Source of the DNA: Bacillus sp. NEB1478
Lineage (GTDB): Bacteria > Bacillota > Bacilli > Bacillales > Fictibacillaceae
DNA: 64,000 nt
Assembly: GCF_031582965.1 (NCBI RefSeq)
Contig: NZ_CP134049.1
Span: 3,224,001 to 3,288,000 of the forward strand
Direction of reading: 5' to 3'
Part shown: piece by piece, positions 1 to 9,216 of the stretch
Position numbering within the stretch: the stretch's first letter is position 1
How the letters are laid out: every line of letters begins with the position of its first letter
Translations under genes and position numbers: made by a program
The notes under the pieces: generated by a model
Database searches by the model: none
Told to the model about the DNA's origin: nothing
Seen by the model: only the letters and a program-made list of their open reading frames with translations

Positions 1-214
1 CATCTTTAATCGCTTCAGAAGCAGCGTGCTTTGTCTCCATTACGAGACTTGTAACGATCTCAGAAAAAAGTTCTTCCTTATTTGCAAAAAAGGTGTAGAT
101 TGTACCTTTCCCTACATTCGCGATTTTAGCAATTTGATCAACTGTACTTGCTTTATATCCGAACATTGAAAAAGATTTTTCTGCTGCTTCTAATATACTC
201 TGCCTGCGATCCAT
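1..214 (-). CDS. TetR-family transcriptional regulator (3' end outside window)
   Basis: The visible 71 residues begin MDRRQSILEAAEKSF and form a typical TetR N-terminal helix-turn-helix, with the recognition stretch VGKGTIYTFFANKEELF. The gene runs off the left edge, so the ligand-binding domain is not seen. Its ATG shares one base with the stop codon of the upstream kinase gene (TGATG), so the two are probably translationally coupled. A TetR gene (yhgD) follows hemY in Bacillus subtilis, so this may be the positional equivalent; the target and ligand are unknown. Confidence 0.85.
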   Translation of the reverse strand, partial: MDRRQSILEAAEKSFSMFGYKASTVDQIAKIANVGKGTIYTFFANKEELFSEIVTSLVMETKHAASEAIKD

Positions 215-1491
215 CAATTTCTCACTTCCTCATCCAGCTGTAATGACTTCGGGCATAATGGCAATGTTAAAAGCACTCTCGTACCAACGTTGACTTCACT
301 TTCGTATCTTATCTTACCGCCCATGTCTTGAATAAGTTTATACGTAACCATCATTCCAAGACCTGTTCCTTTTGCCTTAGTTGTATAGAAAGGAAGGCCA
401 ATCTGTTCAAGCTGTTCCTTCGTCATGCCAGCTCCATTGTCTTCAATAGCAATCGTGATACTTTTTTTCGATACATTGTATGTGTACAAATGAATGTTTC
501 CTGATTCACTGATTGCTTCAATGCCATTTTTAATAATGTTAATAAGTCCCTGCTTCAGCTTTGGTTCATCAGCATTTACAATGTGCGGACCAATTTTGCT
601 TCCCGATACCTCTACATTATAAATATTGCCATATGGTGCTGTTAAAGATACAACATCTGACAGCACTTTATTAAGTTTAATACTCTCCAATTTTGGCTCG
701 TCTGGTTTTACCATCGACAAGTAATCTGTAATAATCTTATTTGTACGATCCAATTCTTCGATTAATAGCGGTGAATATTCTTTTAATTTTGCATCGGTTG
801 TCGTACTTCCGAGGAATTGAATCATTCCCCTGATCGTTGTCATCGGGTTTCGGACTTCATGAGCAATAGCAGCTGCCATTTGGCCTGCCACAGCTAGTTT
901 GTCCAAATATACCGTTTCTTTTAACTGCATGTTTATTTTAACTAATCTTTCTATTAAAAAAATACATGAAAAAAAAGCAATCATGAAGCATGAGAAATAC
1001 ACTAAATAAAAATTGAGAGTTAAAAACTTCAAATACGTATGAATAAATAGGATATAAAACAAAGTATAAACAATCGAAATATAAAATGCTGAGACCCACC
1101 TGCGTTTATCTTCATCGAAGAATTTCTGATACGTCAATGCTACGATAAAAGCGAGCAATGTAAGTACAATCCCTAGCCAAACAAACTCTCCTCCCATAAT
1201 CGTGCGGGCAGCAATAACAAATATTGAACATATCGCCCCAGGGAGCCAGCCAGAATATAGGGTTACAATCATAATGGGAACATTACGCAGGTCAAAAAAT
1301 GAATCACGCAGTGTTTCAATTGGATACATCATACATACAAGTGCTGCAATACCGCTAATAACACCAAATAAAATCTTATTCTTTATACCGGGAATTACAC
1401 CTGGGTGAAGAGGATAAATCATATTAATCAGATGTGTAAAGGAGAAAACGATTGCAATATTTACGAATAATGGTTCAATGAATGCTTCCAC
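214..1491 (-). CDS. Membrane sensor histidine kinase, 5TM LytS/KinB-like input
   Basis: The protein has 425 residues. Residues 1-185 are hydrophobic with about five to six membrane segments and resemble the 5TMR_LYT sensor module of LytS and KinB. A HisKA domain follows, with phospho-acceptor His211 in AAIAHEVRNP. The HATPase_c domain carries the N box (IIKNGIEA), G1 (EDNGAGM) and G2 (KGTGLGM). Translation starts at GTG behind a very G-rich ribosome binding site (GGGGGGGGAGAGG, from the C-run near 1502). No response regulator is adjacent; the next gene, one base overlapping, is a TetR regulator. A phosphorelay role like KinB is possible but is inference. The signal is unknown. Confidence 0.88.
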   Translation of the reverse strand: MEAFIEPLFVNIAIVFSFTHLINMIYPLHPGVIPGIKNKILFGVISGIAALVCMMYPIETLRDSFFDLRNVPIMIVTLYSGWLPGAICSIFVIAARTIMGGEFVWLGIVLTLLAFIVALTYQKFFDEDKRRWVSAFYISIVYTLFYILFIHTYLKFLTLNFYLVYFSCFMIAFFSCIFLIERLVKINMQLKETVYLDKLAVAGQMAAAIAHEVRNPMTTIRGMIQFLGSTTTDAKLKEYSPLLIEELDRTNKIITDYLSMVKPDEPKLESIKLNKVLSDVVSLTAPYGNIYNVEVSGSKIGPHIVNADEPKLKQGLINIIKNGIEAISESGNIHLYTYNVSKKSITIAIEDNGAGMTKEQLEQIGLPFYTTKAKGTGLGMMVTYKLIQDMGGKIRYESEVNVGTRVLLTLPLCPKSLQLDEEVRN

Positions 1492-1551
1492 TTTGTCCTC
1501 TCCCCCCCCGCTTTTTCTCCCTACAGTATAGCAGAATGTTAATACAATAAA

Positions 1552-1584
1552 ATATAAAAAACGACAAACTTATCCATTTGTCGT
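1552..1584 (-). terminator. Intrinsic terminator after hemY
   Basis: On the minus strand ACGACAAA and TTTGTCGT form an 8-bp stem (1561-1584) followed by a T-rich tail, just past the hemY stop. It separates the haem genes from the kinase and TetR pair. Confidence 0.85.
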
Positions 1585-1604
1585 CAATTATTTCAATACA
1601 TTAT

Positions 1605-3017
1605 TTATTTATTCAGTGAAAATAAACTTTCTACAGCTTTTTTGGCAGAATTCACACAATCAGGCAACCCAACTCCATCATAATAAGCCCCTGCTAAAAG
1701 TATCCCCGGAAGCTGTTTATGAAACGCGGTTTGCAGTTTCTGTACATATTCCTTATGACCGACTTCATATTGCGGCATTGCATTCACCATACGTGAAACA
1801 TGATAATTTTCCGGACGAACTTCAACACCCATCGTAGATTTCAAGTCTGTCAAAACTTTTTCAAGTATCACTTCGTCTGGTTCTGAAACAATTTCCTGAT
1901 CTTCAGCACGACCTACATAGCACCTCAGCAGCACCTTGCCTGCGGGTGTTGTATGCGGCCATTTTCGTGTCGTCCAAGTACACGCCGTAATGACAGTATC
2001 TTCACTTTTCGCCACTACGAAACCAGTACCTTCTAGTGCAAAAGCAACTTCTTCTGCATTGAATTCCATGGCAACCGTCGCAACAGATGTCGGTTTTGTT
2101 TCATGAAATCCTTCTGGGAACAGTTGTTCATTAAACAATTTCTTCGTAACGGAGTATGGTGTTGTCACAATAACGTGATCTCCAGTAAGTGATGAACCGT
2201 TTTCTAAACTCACTTCATATGTTCCATCATCAAGCTGCTTAACTTGATTCGCATTCACACCTTTTAATATGCTCTCAGCAGGAATAGATTTCTCAAGTGC
2301 ATCCACAAGTGAAGACAATCCTTTTTTCAATGTTAAAAACGCACCCTTTTTATTTTGAACGGGCTGTGTTTTTTCAGCTTTTGGCTGAGACTTTTTCATT
2401 CCTACAATCAAACTTCTATGCTTTTTTTCAGTTTGAACAAACTGCGGGAACGTAGACTCCAAACTTAGCCGGTCAATCTTACCAGCATAAATACCAGACA
2501 ACAGCGGCTCGATCAGACGATCCACTACCTCGTCACCTAAACGTCTTCTAAAGAAATGTCCTACTGAAATATCCTGGTCTGCATTTGAACGTTTTGGAAG
2601 AACCAAATCGAAAGAAGCTCTTACCTTTCCAAAAATCGAAAATAACGGAGTGAAAGCAAAAGGCATCATTTTTGTCGGGACACCCATCACCGCTCCCTCT
2701 GGTATCGGGTGCAGTCTTTTATTATGCAAAATATAAGCTTGACCCGCATTGTTTGAAACGAGGTCTCCCCCAAGGCCAACCTCATTAATAAGATCGGTCA
2801 TGACCGTTTTTCGGGCAAGATACGAATCCGGTCCTCGTTCAATCACAAATCCATCATGAAGAATCGTCTCTATTTTCCCACCAAGTCTATCACTGCCTTC
2901 AAGCAGTGTAAACGTGACAGGTTTTCCCGTTTCTTTTGCATATTTTTGTACATAAAAGGCAGCAGCTAATCCCGTAATGCCGCCGCCTAAAATGATCACG
3001 TGCTTTCGCTCGCTCAT
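1605..3017 (-). CDS. hemY: Coproporphyrinogen III / protoporphyrinogen oxidase
   Basis: This FAD enzyme oxidises coproporphyrinogen III to coproporphyrin III in the Gram-positive haem pathway; it was historically called protoporphyrinogen oxidase HemY (CgoX). The N-terminus has the dinucleotide fold VIILGGGITGLAAAFY, followed by GSDRLGGKIET and RGPDSYL, which are family signatures. The C-terminal GILLAGAYYDGVGLPDC is the usual FAD-binding end. I chose the ATG (MSERKH) because it aligns with the known start; a GTG at 3026 in the same frame would overlap the hemH stop by four bases and is possible. It is the last gene of hemE-hemH-hemY, all tightly packed. Confidence 0.95.
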   Translation of the reverse strand: MSERKHVIILGGGITGLAAAFYVQKYAKETGKPVTFTLLEGSDRLGGKIETILHDGFVIERGPDSYLARKTVMTDLINEVGLGGDLVSNNAGQAYILHNKRLHPIPEGAVMGVPTKMMPFAFTPLFSIFGKVRASFDLVLPKRSNADQDISVGHFFRRRLGDEVVDRLIEPLLSGIYAGKIDRLSLESTFPQFVQTEKKHRSLIVGMKKSQPKAEKTQPVQNKKGAFLTLKKGLSSLVDALEKSIPAESILKGVNANQVKQLDDGTYEVSLENGSSLTGDHVIVTTPYSVTKKLFNEQLFPEGFHETKPTSVATVAMEFNAEEVAFALEGTGFVVAKSEDTVITACTWTTRKWPHTTPAGKVLLRCYVGRAEDQEIVSEPDEVILEKVLTDLKSTMGVEVRPENYHVSRMVNAMPQYEVGHKEYVQKLQTAFHKQLPGILLAGAYYDGVGLPDCVNSAKKAVESLFSLNK

Positions 3018-3022
3018 CGGAT

Positions 3023-3973
3023 TCACATTCTTTCTTTCGTTAAAGCTTTTTCAACAACTGTTGCCAGACAATCGATAAATTCCTGACTCGCATTCGGCAT
3101 TTCAGGACGATAATAGTTTACGCCTAGTTCATCTGTTACCACTTTGCATTCATAATCATTGTCATATAAAACTTCTAAGTGATCGGCAACAAAACCTACA
3201 GGACAATAAACAAAATGAGTGTATCCATGCTCATTGAAAAGGTCACGGGTAAGATCTTGCACATCTGGTCCAATCCATGGTTCTGGTGTATTACCCGCAC
3301 TTTGCCAGCCGATTGTATAATGTGGAACATCAGCACTTCTTGCGATAAAGTCTGCTGTTTCCTGCAATTGTTTCGGATAAGGGTCACCCATCTGCAAAAT
3401 CTTTTCCGGAAGACTATGTGCAGAGAAAATGACTACCGTTTTATCATGCTCATCTGCGGGTATGCTTTTAAACGTTTGTTTAATTTTATCCGACCAAAAT
3501 TGAATATATTCAGGTTCATCATACCAGCTGTCAATTGTAGTAAATGAAGGTCCGCCGATCTTAGCTGACTCTTCAACTGCACGTCCATTATAGGATTTTA
3601 CACTGAACGTTGAATAATGAGGTGCCAGCACGAGTGTTACCGCTTCTTCAATTCCCTCATCTTTCATCTGCCCGACAGCATCTTCAATGTAAGGGTCGAT
3701 ATGTTTTAAACCTAGGAAACTTTTGAATTCACGGTCCGGATATCGGCTGTTCATCTCTTCTTCAAGCTTTTGAGCTTGGTCTTCTGTAATCTTTGCTAAA
3801 GGTGAAATACCGCCGATCAGTTCATATCGTTCTGTCAAATCTTGAAGCTGTTCAGGAGAAGGTTTGCGTCCACGTCTAATATGTGTGTAATAACCTTCTA
3901 CTTCATCCAAGCTTCTTGGCGTTCCGTAAGCCATAACCAGCAAACCTGTTTTCTTTTTACTCAATTTACTCAC
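3023..3973 (-). CDS. hemH: Coproporphyrin III ferrochelatase
   Basis: HemH (CpfC) inserts ferrous iron into coproporphyrin III in the cytoplasm. The 316-residue protein has the catalytic His in FSAHSLPEK (about residue 186) and the conserved Glu in [11 protein letters not shown] (about 267), which correspond to His183 and Glu264 of the B. subtilis enzyme. Its start overlaps the hemE stop by four bases (ATGA), and its stop nearly touches hemY, so the three are one translationally coupled operon. Confidence 0.96.
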   Translation of the reverse strand: MSKLSKKKTGLLVMAYGTPRSLDEVEGYYTHIRRGRKPSPEQLQDLTERYELIGGISPLAKITEDQAQKLEEEMNSRYPDREFKSFLGLKHIDPYIEDAVGQMKDEGIEEAVTLVLAPHYSTFSVKSYNGRAVEESAKIGGPSFTTIDSWYDEPEYIQFWSDKIKQTFKSIPADEHDKTVVIFSAHSLPEKILQMGDPYPKQLQETADFIARSADVPHYTIGWQSAGNTPEPWIGPDVQDLTRDLFNEHGYTHFVYCPVGFVADHLEVLYDNDYECKVVTDELGVNYYRPEMPNASQEFIDCLATVVEKALTKERM

Positions 3974-4998
3974 CCTAGCTTTTTAGACGTATATTCATGA
4001 ACAAAGGTCGTTAACTGTTTCAAAGTCGCAATGTTAACTTCAGGGAAAATACCTTTACCTACATTGAAAATGAATCCGGGCTCTTCCATACCTTCATCCA
4101 ATATTTCTTTCGTTCTTGCTTCGATCACTTCCCATGGTGCTAATAGAATGGAAGGATCTAAGTTTCCTTGAAGTGCTTTTGTTACACCCATTTGCCGAGC
4201 TTCTCGCGGTGAAAGTCTCCAATCCAGTCCGATGACATCGATTGGTAGCTCATTCCACTCCATCACTAAGTGACGAGCACCAGTTCCGTAAAGGATCAAT
4301 GGAATATTCTCTTCGCGCAATGCGGAAAAAATGCGGAACATCACTGGTTTAATATATTTTCTGTAGTCAGCAGCATTCAATGCCCCAACCCAAGAATCGA
4401 AAATTTGAAAAGCTTGTGCACCTGCAGCAATCTGTGCTTTTGCATATGCGATTGTCATGTCACCAAGCTTTTCCATCAGCATGAACCAGCTTTCAGGATC
4501 TGAGTACATAAGCTGTTTTGTTTTATGGTAATCTCTTGACGGACCGCCTTCAACCATATAACTTGCCAGTGTAAAAGGAGCTCCTGCAAACGTAATAAGA
4601 GGCACTTCCAACTGCTGACGTAAAATTTTAATCGTATCCAAAACATATGGAACATCTTTCTCAGGGTTGATCGTCCCAAGTCGCTCCACATCTTCACGTG
4701 TTCTAATTGGTTTATCAATTACAGGACCGATTCCTGATTTAATCTCTACACCTACACCGATTGCTGGAACAGGCGACATAATATCTTTGTAAAGAATCGC
4801 TGCATCTACACCGTGCTGATCAACAGGAAGCTTTGTAACACCCGCGCAGATCTCCGGTCTATGAGTGATGTCAAACAGTGAATACTTCTCCTTCAACTTA
4901 CGGTACTCAGGCTGAGAACGGCCAGCCTGTCTCATGTACCATACTGGAATATGTGAATTTTTCTCCTTACGACACGCTTTTAAGAACTCTTCATTCAT
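3970..4998 (-). CDS. hemE: Uroporphyrinogen III decarboxylase
   Basis: HemE removes four carboxyl groups from uroporphyrinogen III to give coproporphyrinogen III. The family signatures [16 protein letters not shown] near the N-terminus and [10 protein letters not shown] are clear. The ATG start ([13 protein letters not shown]) matches the family; a GTG at 5013 in frame is closer to the AAAGG box and cannot be excluded. It is the first gene of hemEHY. Its 420-bp upstream region contains a 21-nt tandem array, so the promoter probably lies between the array and the start. Confidence 0.96.
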   Translation of the reverse strand: MNEEFLKACRKEKNSHIPVWYMRQAGRSQPEYRKLKEKYSLFDITHRPEICAGVTKLPVDQHGVDAAILYKDIMSPVPAIGVGVEIKSGIGPVIDKPIRTREDVERLGTINPEKDVPYVLDTIKILRQQLEVPLITFAGAPFTLASYMVEGGPSRDYHKTKQLMYSDPESWFMLMEKLGDMTIAYAKAQIAAGAQAFQIFDSWVGALNAADYRKYIKPVMFRIFSALREENIPLILYGTGARHLVMEWNELPIDVIGLDWRLSPREARQMGVTKALQGNLDPSILLAPWEVIEARTKEILDEGMEEPGFIFNVGKGIFPEVNIATLKQLTTFVHEYTSKKLG

Positions 4999-5206
4999 TG
5001 TCAAAACGTACACACCTTTCTATACAAGACCAAAAGCTGCAGCACTTATGAAACCATCCCTATCGGCTGTAACTTAAAACCTCTAACGTCAATATCCATA
5101 CACATTGTAAGGGAATTCATAATAAAAGTATAGGCATCGAGCTCAAATGTCATCATTTTGGCAAATTGCCGCCGTCAATAGAAGGCAGATAGTTGTTTGT
5201 TTAAGG

Positions 5207-5355
5207 AATTTAGTCTCTTTTGGTGATGATTAAGTACACTTTAAACAGCAATAGAGTCTGTTCGGATCGGAATTGAGTCTCTTTGAACCGTGATTGAGTC
5301 TCTTTGAAGCATAATTGAGTCTCTTTGAACCTTAATTGAGTCTTTTGACAAATTT
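5207..5355. repeat. Tandem array A, 21-nt period, about 7 units
   Basis: Units share the plus-strand core AATTGAGTCTCTTTGAA and repeat every 21 bases (one step of 22): at 5207, 5228, 5250, 5271, 5292, 5313 and 5334. The three central units are nearly identical; the outer ones decay. The array ends in ACAAATTTCGACA, which also flanks array B. It lies between the pbpF terminator and hemE, both minus strand. The rest of 5014-5206 shows no gene and no clear regulator site. Confidence 0.9.
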
Positions 5356-5401
5356 CGACATTTCCACAACGATTTATCCTTCTAAATACAAACTAAATAC
5401 G

Positions 5402-5429
5402 AAAAAGAAGACAGCCCGTAAGCCGTCTT
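5402..5429 (-). terminator. Intrinsic terminator after pbpF
   Basis: AAGACAGC and GCCGTCTT (5408-5429) pair with one mismatch around a short loop. On the minus strand the hairpin is followed by CTTTTTC. It lies a few bases past the pbpF stop and 47 bases before array A. Confidence 0.8.
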
Positions 5430-5435
5430 TCTTGA

Positions 5436-7658
5436 TCAATCATGTTTCTTTTTCTTCTTCCCTTTTTTCTTCTCGTGTCCTTTGCCGTGCTCGACTTTTT
5501 TGCCTTGATCGTCATCACCAAATCCAGGGAAGAACGAAATGGAGACTGTATTTGAAGGTCTTCCAGCTTCTTTCGTCAGAGGATTATACGGTACCACATA
5601 AAAATCAGGCAAGGTAAACAAATTCTTACCGGAAGCCGTATATTCTCCCTTTCCTTTTACAGTATCAATCTGAGTTGTTTCCCCTTCATCTACTGTATAA
5701 ATTTTATATTGAAGCCGCTTGTCTTTAGATGCGGTCCAATTTAGTTTAACAGAAGGCATTCCGAAGTCGCCGACACCGAACGAAGCTCTCAAATCATCGA
5801 TCGAAACTAGTTCAATCGGCGGTTCTAAATCTTTGACTCCATCAGGCTTTTTGAAAGTTAACCCATTCTGTGAAGGAATTTGGTTGACCACTTGTTTAAA
5901 TAATAGAGTCGGCAAGGCACTTCCGCTGTTTAAATAGGACTGCTTTGTTGTTTTGTCATAGCCCGTCCAGACTGCACCGACGATTTCTGGAGTATACCCG
6001 ACAAACCACGTATCTTTGTTGCCATGTTCAACGTCAGGATAGTTTGTTGTTCCGGTTTTGCCCGCAATCTCCATATTCTCTGGCCCATCAGAACCTGTAC
6101 CGCTTTTCACGACTTGCTGAAGCATCCGTGTCATGTACCATGCATTCTGTTTCTTCCAAACTTTCTTTTCTTCCATCTTAGCTTTTCCGATCAAATCACC
6201 ATCATGATTATAGATCTTGCTGATGACATATGGCTTAATTGTTTTTCCTTCATTTAAAAAGCTGGAATATCCCTGCACCATCTGCAGCGGACTGACACCA
6301 TTGTCAATTCCTCCGAGTGCGATTCCAAGACCTTTATCCTTTATCGGCATCCCGAGTTTTTCTAAATATGACTTCGAATTGGAGACTCCAATTTCATTCA
6401 GCAGCCATACTGCAGAAGAGTTGATAGAATGAGTGATGGCATCCACCATCGAAACTTCGCCTAAATATTTGCCGTTGTAGTTTTTCGGTTCATAACCTTT
6501 ATAGCTTAATTCTTCATCTTTTATCATCGAATAGGGTTTATACTTTTCGGACTCCAATGCTGGACCATAAACTGCTAATGGTTTAAAAGTAGAACCCGGC
6601 TGCCGGTTTACAACGACACGATTCAATCCGCCTGTAATAAAATTCCTCCCGCCTTGAACTGCTATCAGTCCTCCGGTTTTGCTGTTCATTAAAACGAGCG
6701 CACCCTCAGGCTTATCAGTTCCAGTCCCGACAAAATAACGTCCATCTTGAAAGGCTTTATACGCGATTGTTTGTGTGTCAGGATCCATTGGAACGACGAT
6801 TTTATAGCCACCCTGCCTTAATTCTTCTCTGGAAATATGATATTTTTCTCTCGCTTCTCTAATTACCATATCAATATAAGATGAATAGGCCGGGTTGCGC
6901 TGTTCTTCGTATACATTTAAAGCAATCGTTTTTCCCTGTGCTCGGACTGTCTCAGATGGCGTTAAATAATTTTGTTTCTCCATAAGTGACAGTACGAGAT
7001 CCCGGCGTTTCTTTGCCGCTTCCGGATGCTGAATCGGAGAATAATAGCTAGGAGCTTTTGGCAGACCGGCGAGCATTGCTCCTTCTTCAATCGTTAATTC
7101 ATTTACATCTTTGTTAAAGTACGTTTTCGCGGCTGCTTGAATACCATACGCTCCATGGCCAAAGTAAATCTGATTCAAATACATTTCTAATATTTTATCT
7201 TTCGAATATCTGCGTTCCAGATTAATAGCAATAATGGCTTCTTTCGTTTTTCGCAGCCACGATTTTTCGTGAGATAAAAAGACATTTTTAGTGAGCTGCT
7301 GAGTGAGCGTACTTCCTCCTTCAACTTTGCTTCCTGCTAAAATATCTTTGTAGATGGCTCGTCCTATTGCTCTTATATCAATTCCATGGTGTTCATAAAA
7401 ACGTGTATCCTCTGTGGCAACAAAAGCTTCTTGAACATGTTTTGGAATATCATTTATGCTTACAAGCTCTCTGTTTTTATCATAGATTTTTGTGATTTTT
7501 TCCCCTTTTTCATTAACTAATATCGTAGCCGAATCCATAACAAGATCTTTTTCATCAATGACATAGTCACCTGCCATTATGATAAACAAGTAGGCAAAAA
7601 AGCCAATAATCAAAGAACCGACTAAGATTCCTAATGCGATAAGACTTTTCCTTACCAT
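5436..7658 (-). CDS. pbpF: Class A penicillin-binding protein (transglycosylase/transpeptidase)
   Basis: This bifunctional peptidoglycan synthase has 740 residues. An N-terminal membrane anchor (about 7-30) is followed by a glycosyltransferase domain with EDTRFYEHHGID, GGSTLTQQLTKN and RRYSKDKILEMYLN. The transpeptidase domain has the acyl-serine SxxK in PGSTFKP, SIN in the SxN position and KTGT. A small fibronectin-like C-terminal part ends in a very lysine-rich tail (EKKKGKKKKKHD). The position next to hemE matches B. subtilis pbpF (PBP2c), a gene known to be forespore-expressed. The start has GAGG nine bases upstream. A SigF-type promoter is visible upstream. Confidence 0.93.
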   Translation of the reverse strand: MVRKSLIALGILVGSLIIGFFAYLFIIMAGDYVIDEKDLVMDSATILVNEKGEKITKIYDKNRELVSINDIPKHVQEAFVATEDTRFYEHHGIDIRAIGRAIYKDILAGSKVEGGSTLTQQLTKNVFLSHEKSWLRKTKEAIIAINLERRYSKDKILEMYLNQIYFGHGAYGIQAAAKTYFNKDVNELTIEEGAMLAGLPKAPSYYSPIQHPEAAKKRRDLVLSLMEKQNYLTPSETVRAQGKTIALNVYEEQRNPAYSSYIDMVIREAREKYHISREELRQGGYKIVVPMDPDTQTIAYKAFQDGRYFVGTGTDKPEGALVLMNSKTGGLIAVQGGRNFITGGLNRVVVNRQPGSTFKPLAVYGPALESEKYKPYSMIKDEELSYKGYEPKNYNGKYLGEVSMVDAITHSINSSAVWLLNEIGVSNSKSYLEKLGMPIKDKGLGIALGGIDNGVSPLQMVQGYSSFLNEGKTIKPYVISKIYNHDGDLIGKAKMEEKKVWKKQNAWYMTRMLQQVVKSGTGSDGPENMEIAGKTGTTNYPDVEHGNKDTWFVGYTPEIVGAVWTGYDKTTKQSYLNSGSALPTLLFKQVVNQIPSQNGLTFKKPDGVKDLEPPIELVSIDDLRASFGVGDFGMPSVKLNWTASKDKRLQYKIYTVDEGETTQIDTVKGKGEYTASGKNLFTLPDFYVVPYNPLTKEAGRPSNTVSISFFPGFGDDDQGKKVEHGKGHEKKKGKKKKKHD

Positions 7659-7701
7659 AAATTAACCTCATTTCATTCTAGGTCGAAAAGTACATTTTAT
7701 A

Positions 7702-7731
7702 TAATTTTCCCTCTGATGGAAAGTCTTATAA
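7702..7731 (-). promoter_or_regulatory. Candidate SigF/SigG-type promoter of pbpF
   Basis: On the minus strand TTATA (7727-7731) lies 15 bases before GGGAAAATTA (7702-7711). This resembles the forespore consensus GYWTA-N15-GGNRANAMTR, with one mismatch in each half. B. subtilis pbpF is SigF-dependent, which supports the reading. The exact start site is inferred. Confidence 0.5.
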
Positions 7732-7816
7732 CTGCTATCTATCTTCTGCCACGGTTTAATTGCTGTTTGGGTTGGGTAAAACAAAGGTAAATCTATATAA
7801 AGGCAGGGATAACTCT

Positions 7817-8308
7817 ATGAATATTTATATCACATATGGCACTTCAGAATATTTATCAGCGTACCAAGAAAAATATGAACCGTCTCTCCTGCTTGAAGGT
7901 AATTCTAACTCTTGTTTAGTGTATGAAACAGAAGGAGAGAATCCTTTTTCTGAAAAGCACGAATATGAAATTATCAATCAGCGCGGCTCACTTTCCGGGT
8001 CCGGTTTTGTTGTTATGAATCATATTCCTGTAACCGATGAAGGAAGAAGTTTATTTGAGGAACGTTTTCAAAATCGCGCCGGGCTAGTAGAACAAGAACC
8101 TGGATTCGTTGGTATCCGAGTATTAAAACCATTACATCAAGACCCTTATATTGTAATGACGCTATGGGAATCACAAGGTGACTTTGCGAATTGGCAGCAA
8201 TCTAAAGCATATGAAGAAGCACATAAAGATCGCGGAACTTCAAAGGGGCTTCCCGAAAATCTTTTCTCAGGAAAATCATTTGTTAAAGAATATATGGTAG
8301 TAAAATGA
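7817..8308 (+). CDS. hmoB: Haem-degrading monooxygenase HmoB
   Basis: HmoB (YhgC) is an ABM-fold monooxygenase that opens the haem ring and releases iron. The chosen ATG (MNIYITYGT) gives 163 residues, close to the family's 166, and has a GGCAGGGA box upstream; the longer upstream frame lacks support. The C-terminal ABM domain shows NRAGLVEQEPGFVGIRVLKP and TLWESQGDFANWQQS, with the conserved Asn and Trp of this family. It is divergent from pbpF and its stop overlaps the next gene by four bases. It fits with the neighbouring haem synthesis genes. Confidence 0.9.
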   Translation: MNIYITYGTSEYLSAYQEKYEPSLLLEGNSNSCLVYETEGENPFSEKHEYEIINQRGSLSGSGFVVMNHIPVTDEGRSLFEERFQNRAGLVEQEPGFVGIRVLKPLHQDPYIVMTLWESQGDFANWQQSKAYEEAHKDRGTSKGLPENLFSGKSFVKEYMVVK

Positions 8309-9216
8309 GCACGGCACCTTTCTTAAATAAAGCCGCTATTATTTTAAATCCAAATGCCGGACAGGGACGTCTTCAAAAACAATGGGATCGCGTACTCGAA
8401 GAACTTAATGATGCTTTTACAGATGTAAAAGTTTATGAAACGAATGAACCTGGTGACGGAGCTTCTTATGTAAAAAAAGTGCAGCATGAAGCAGACGTTA
8501 TCATCGCAGCTGGCGGTGATGGCACCGTTCATGAGGTTGCTGAAGCATTAGCAGCTTTGGAAGGCCAGTTACCCGCATTCGGAATTCTGCCTGGTGGAAC
8601 ATGCAACGATTTTTCACGAGCCCTTGGTATGAATCAAGATCCTTTACTTGCAGCCAAACAGATAAGTCAAAAGCAAATAAAAAATATCGACATCGGAGAA
8701 TTCGAAGGAAAATATTTCACAAATTTTTGGGGAATCGGTCTCATCACTCATGTTTCAGAGTCGATTGATCCTAATACAAAAGATAAATTCGGCAGGCTCT
8801 CCTATTATTTATCTGCGGCAAAATCTTTGCAGACATGGGAACCGTTCGAAATAAAAATACAAGCAAAAGAATTTCATTTTGAGGGTGAAGCAGCGATGTT
8901 TTTAGCTGTTAACGGACCATTCACTGGTGGGATAAAACCTTTTTTCCCAAACACTGACCTTCAGGATGGAAAGCTGGATTGCCTGCTGATTGAAAAACCT
9001 TCCGTTTCATTCATTTGGGATGTTCTGCAAAACCGGTTAACAGACACTTCGGTTGAAGGCGAAGGATATCATTATTTCCAAAGCTCTGAGATCGTCATAC
9101 AAACAACTCCCCATCAGCGGATTGATTGTGATGGAGAGCGAAAAGATCTGACACCTTCAATTATAAAGTGCATGAAACAAAAACTTCATACACTCATTGG
9201 GGATGCTTCCTTCTAA
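8305..9216 (+). CDS. Diacylglycerol kinase family lipid kinase
   Basis: The 303-residue protein belongs to the DagK/YegS lipid kinase family. It has the N-terminal phosphate loop NPNAGQG, the signature AAGGDGTVHEV (about 68-79), and PGGTCNDFSRALG. It ends in a beta-rich C-terminal domain with CDGE. The substrate may be diacylglycerol, undecaprenol or another lipid; sequence alone does not decide. It is coupled to hmoB through an ATGA overlap. Its last 23 bases overlap, tail to tail, with the PAP2 phosphatase gene, which acts on similar lipid phosphates. Confidence 0.9.
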   Translation: MSTAPFLNKAAIILNPNAGQGRLQKQWDRVLEELNDAFTDVKVYETNEPGDGASYVKKVQHEADVIIAAGGDGTVHEVAEALAALEGQLPAFGILPGGTCNDFSRALGMNQDPLLAAKQISQKQIKNIDIGEFEGKYFTNFWGIGLITHVSESIDPNTKDKFGRLSYYLSAAKSLQTWEPFEIKIQAKEFHFEGEAAMFLAVNGPFTGGIKPFFPNTDLQDGKLDCLLIEKPSVSFIWDVLQNRLTDTSVEGEGYHYFQSSEIVIQTTPHQRIDCDGERKDLTPSIIKCMKQKLHTLIGDASF

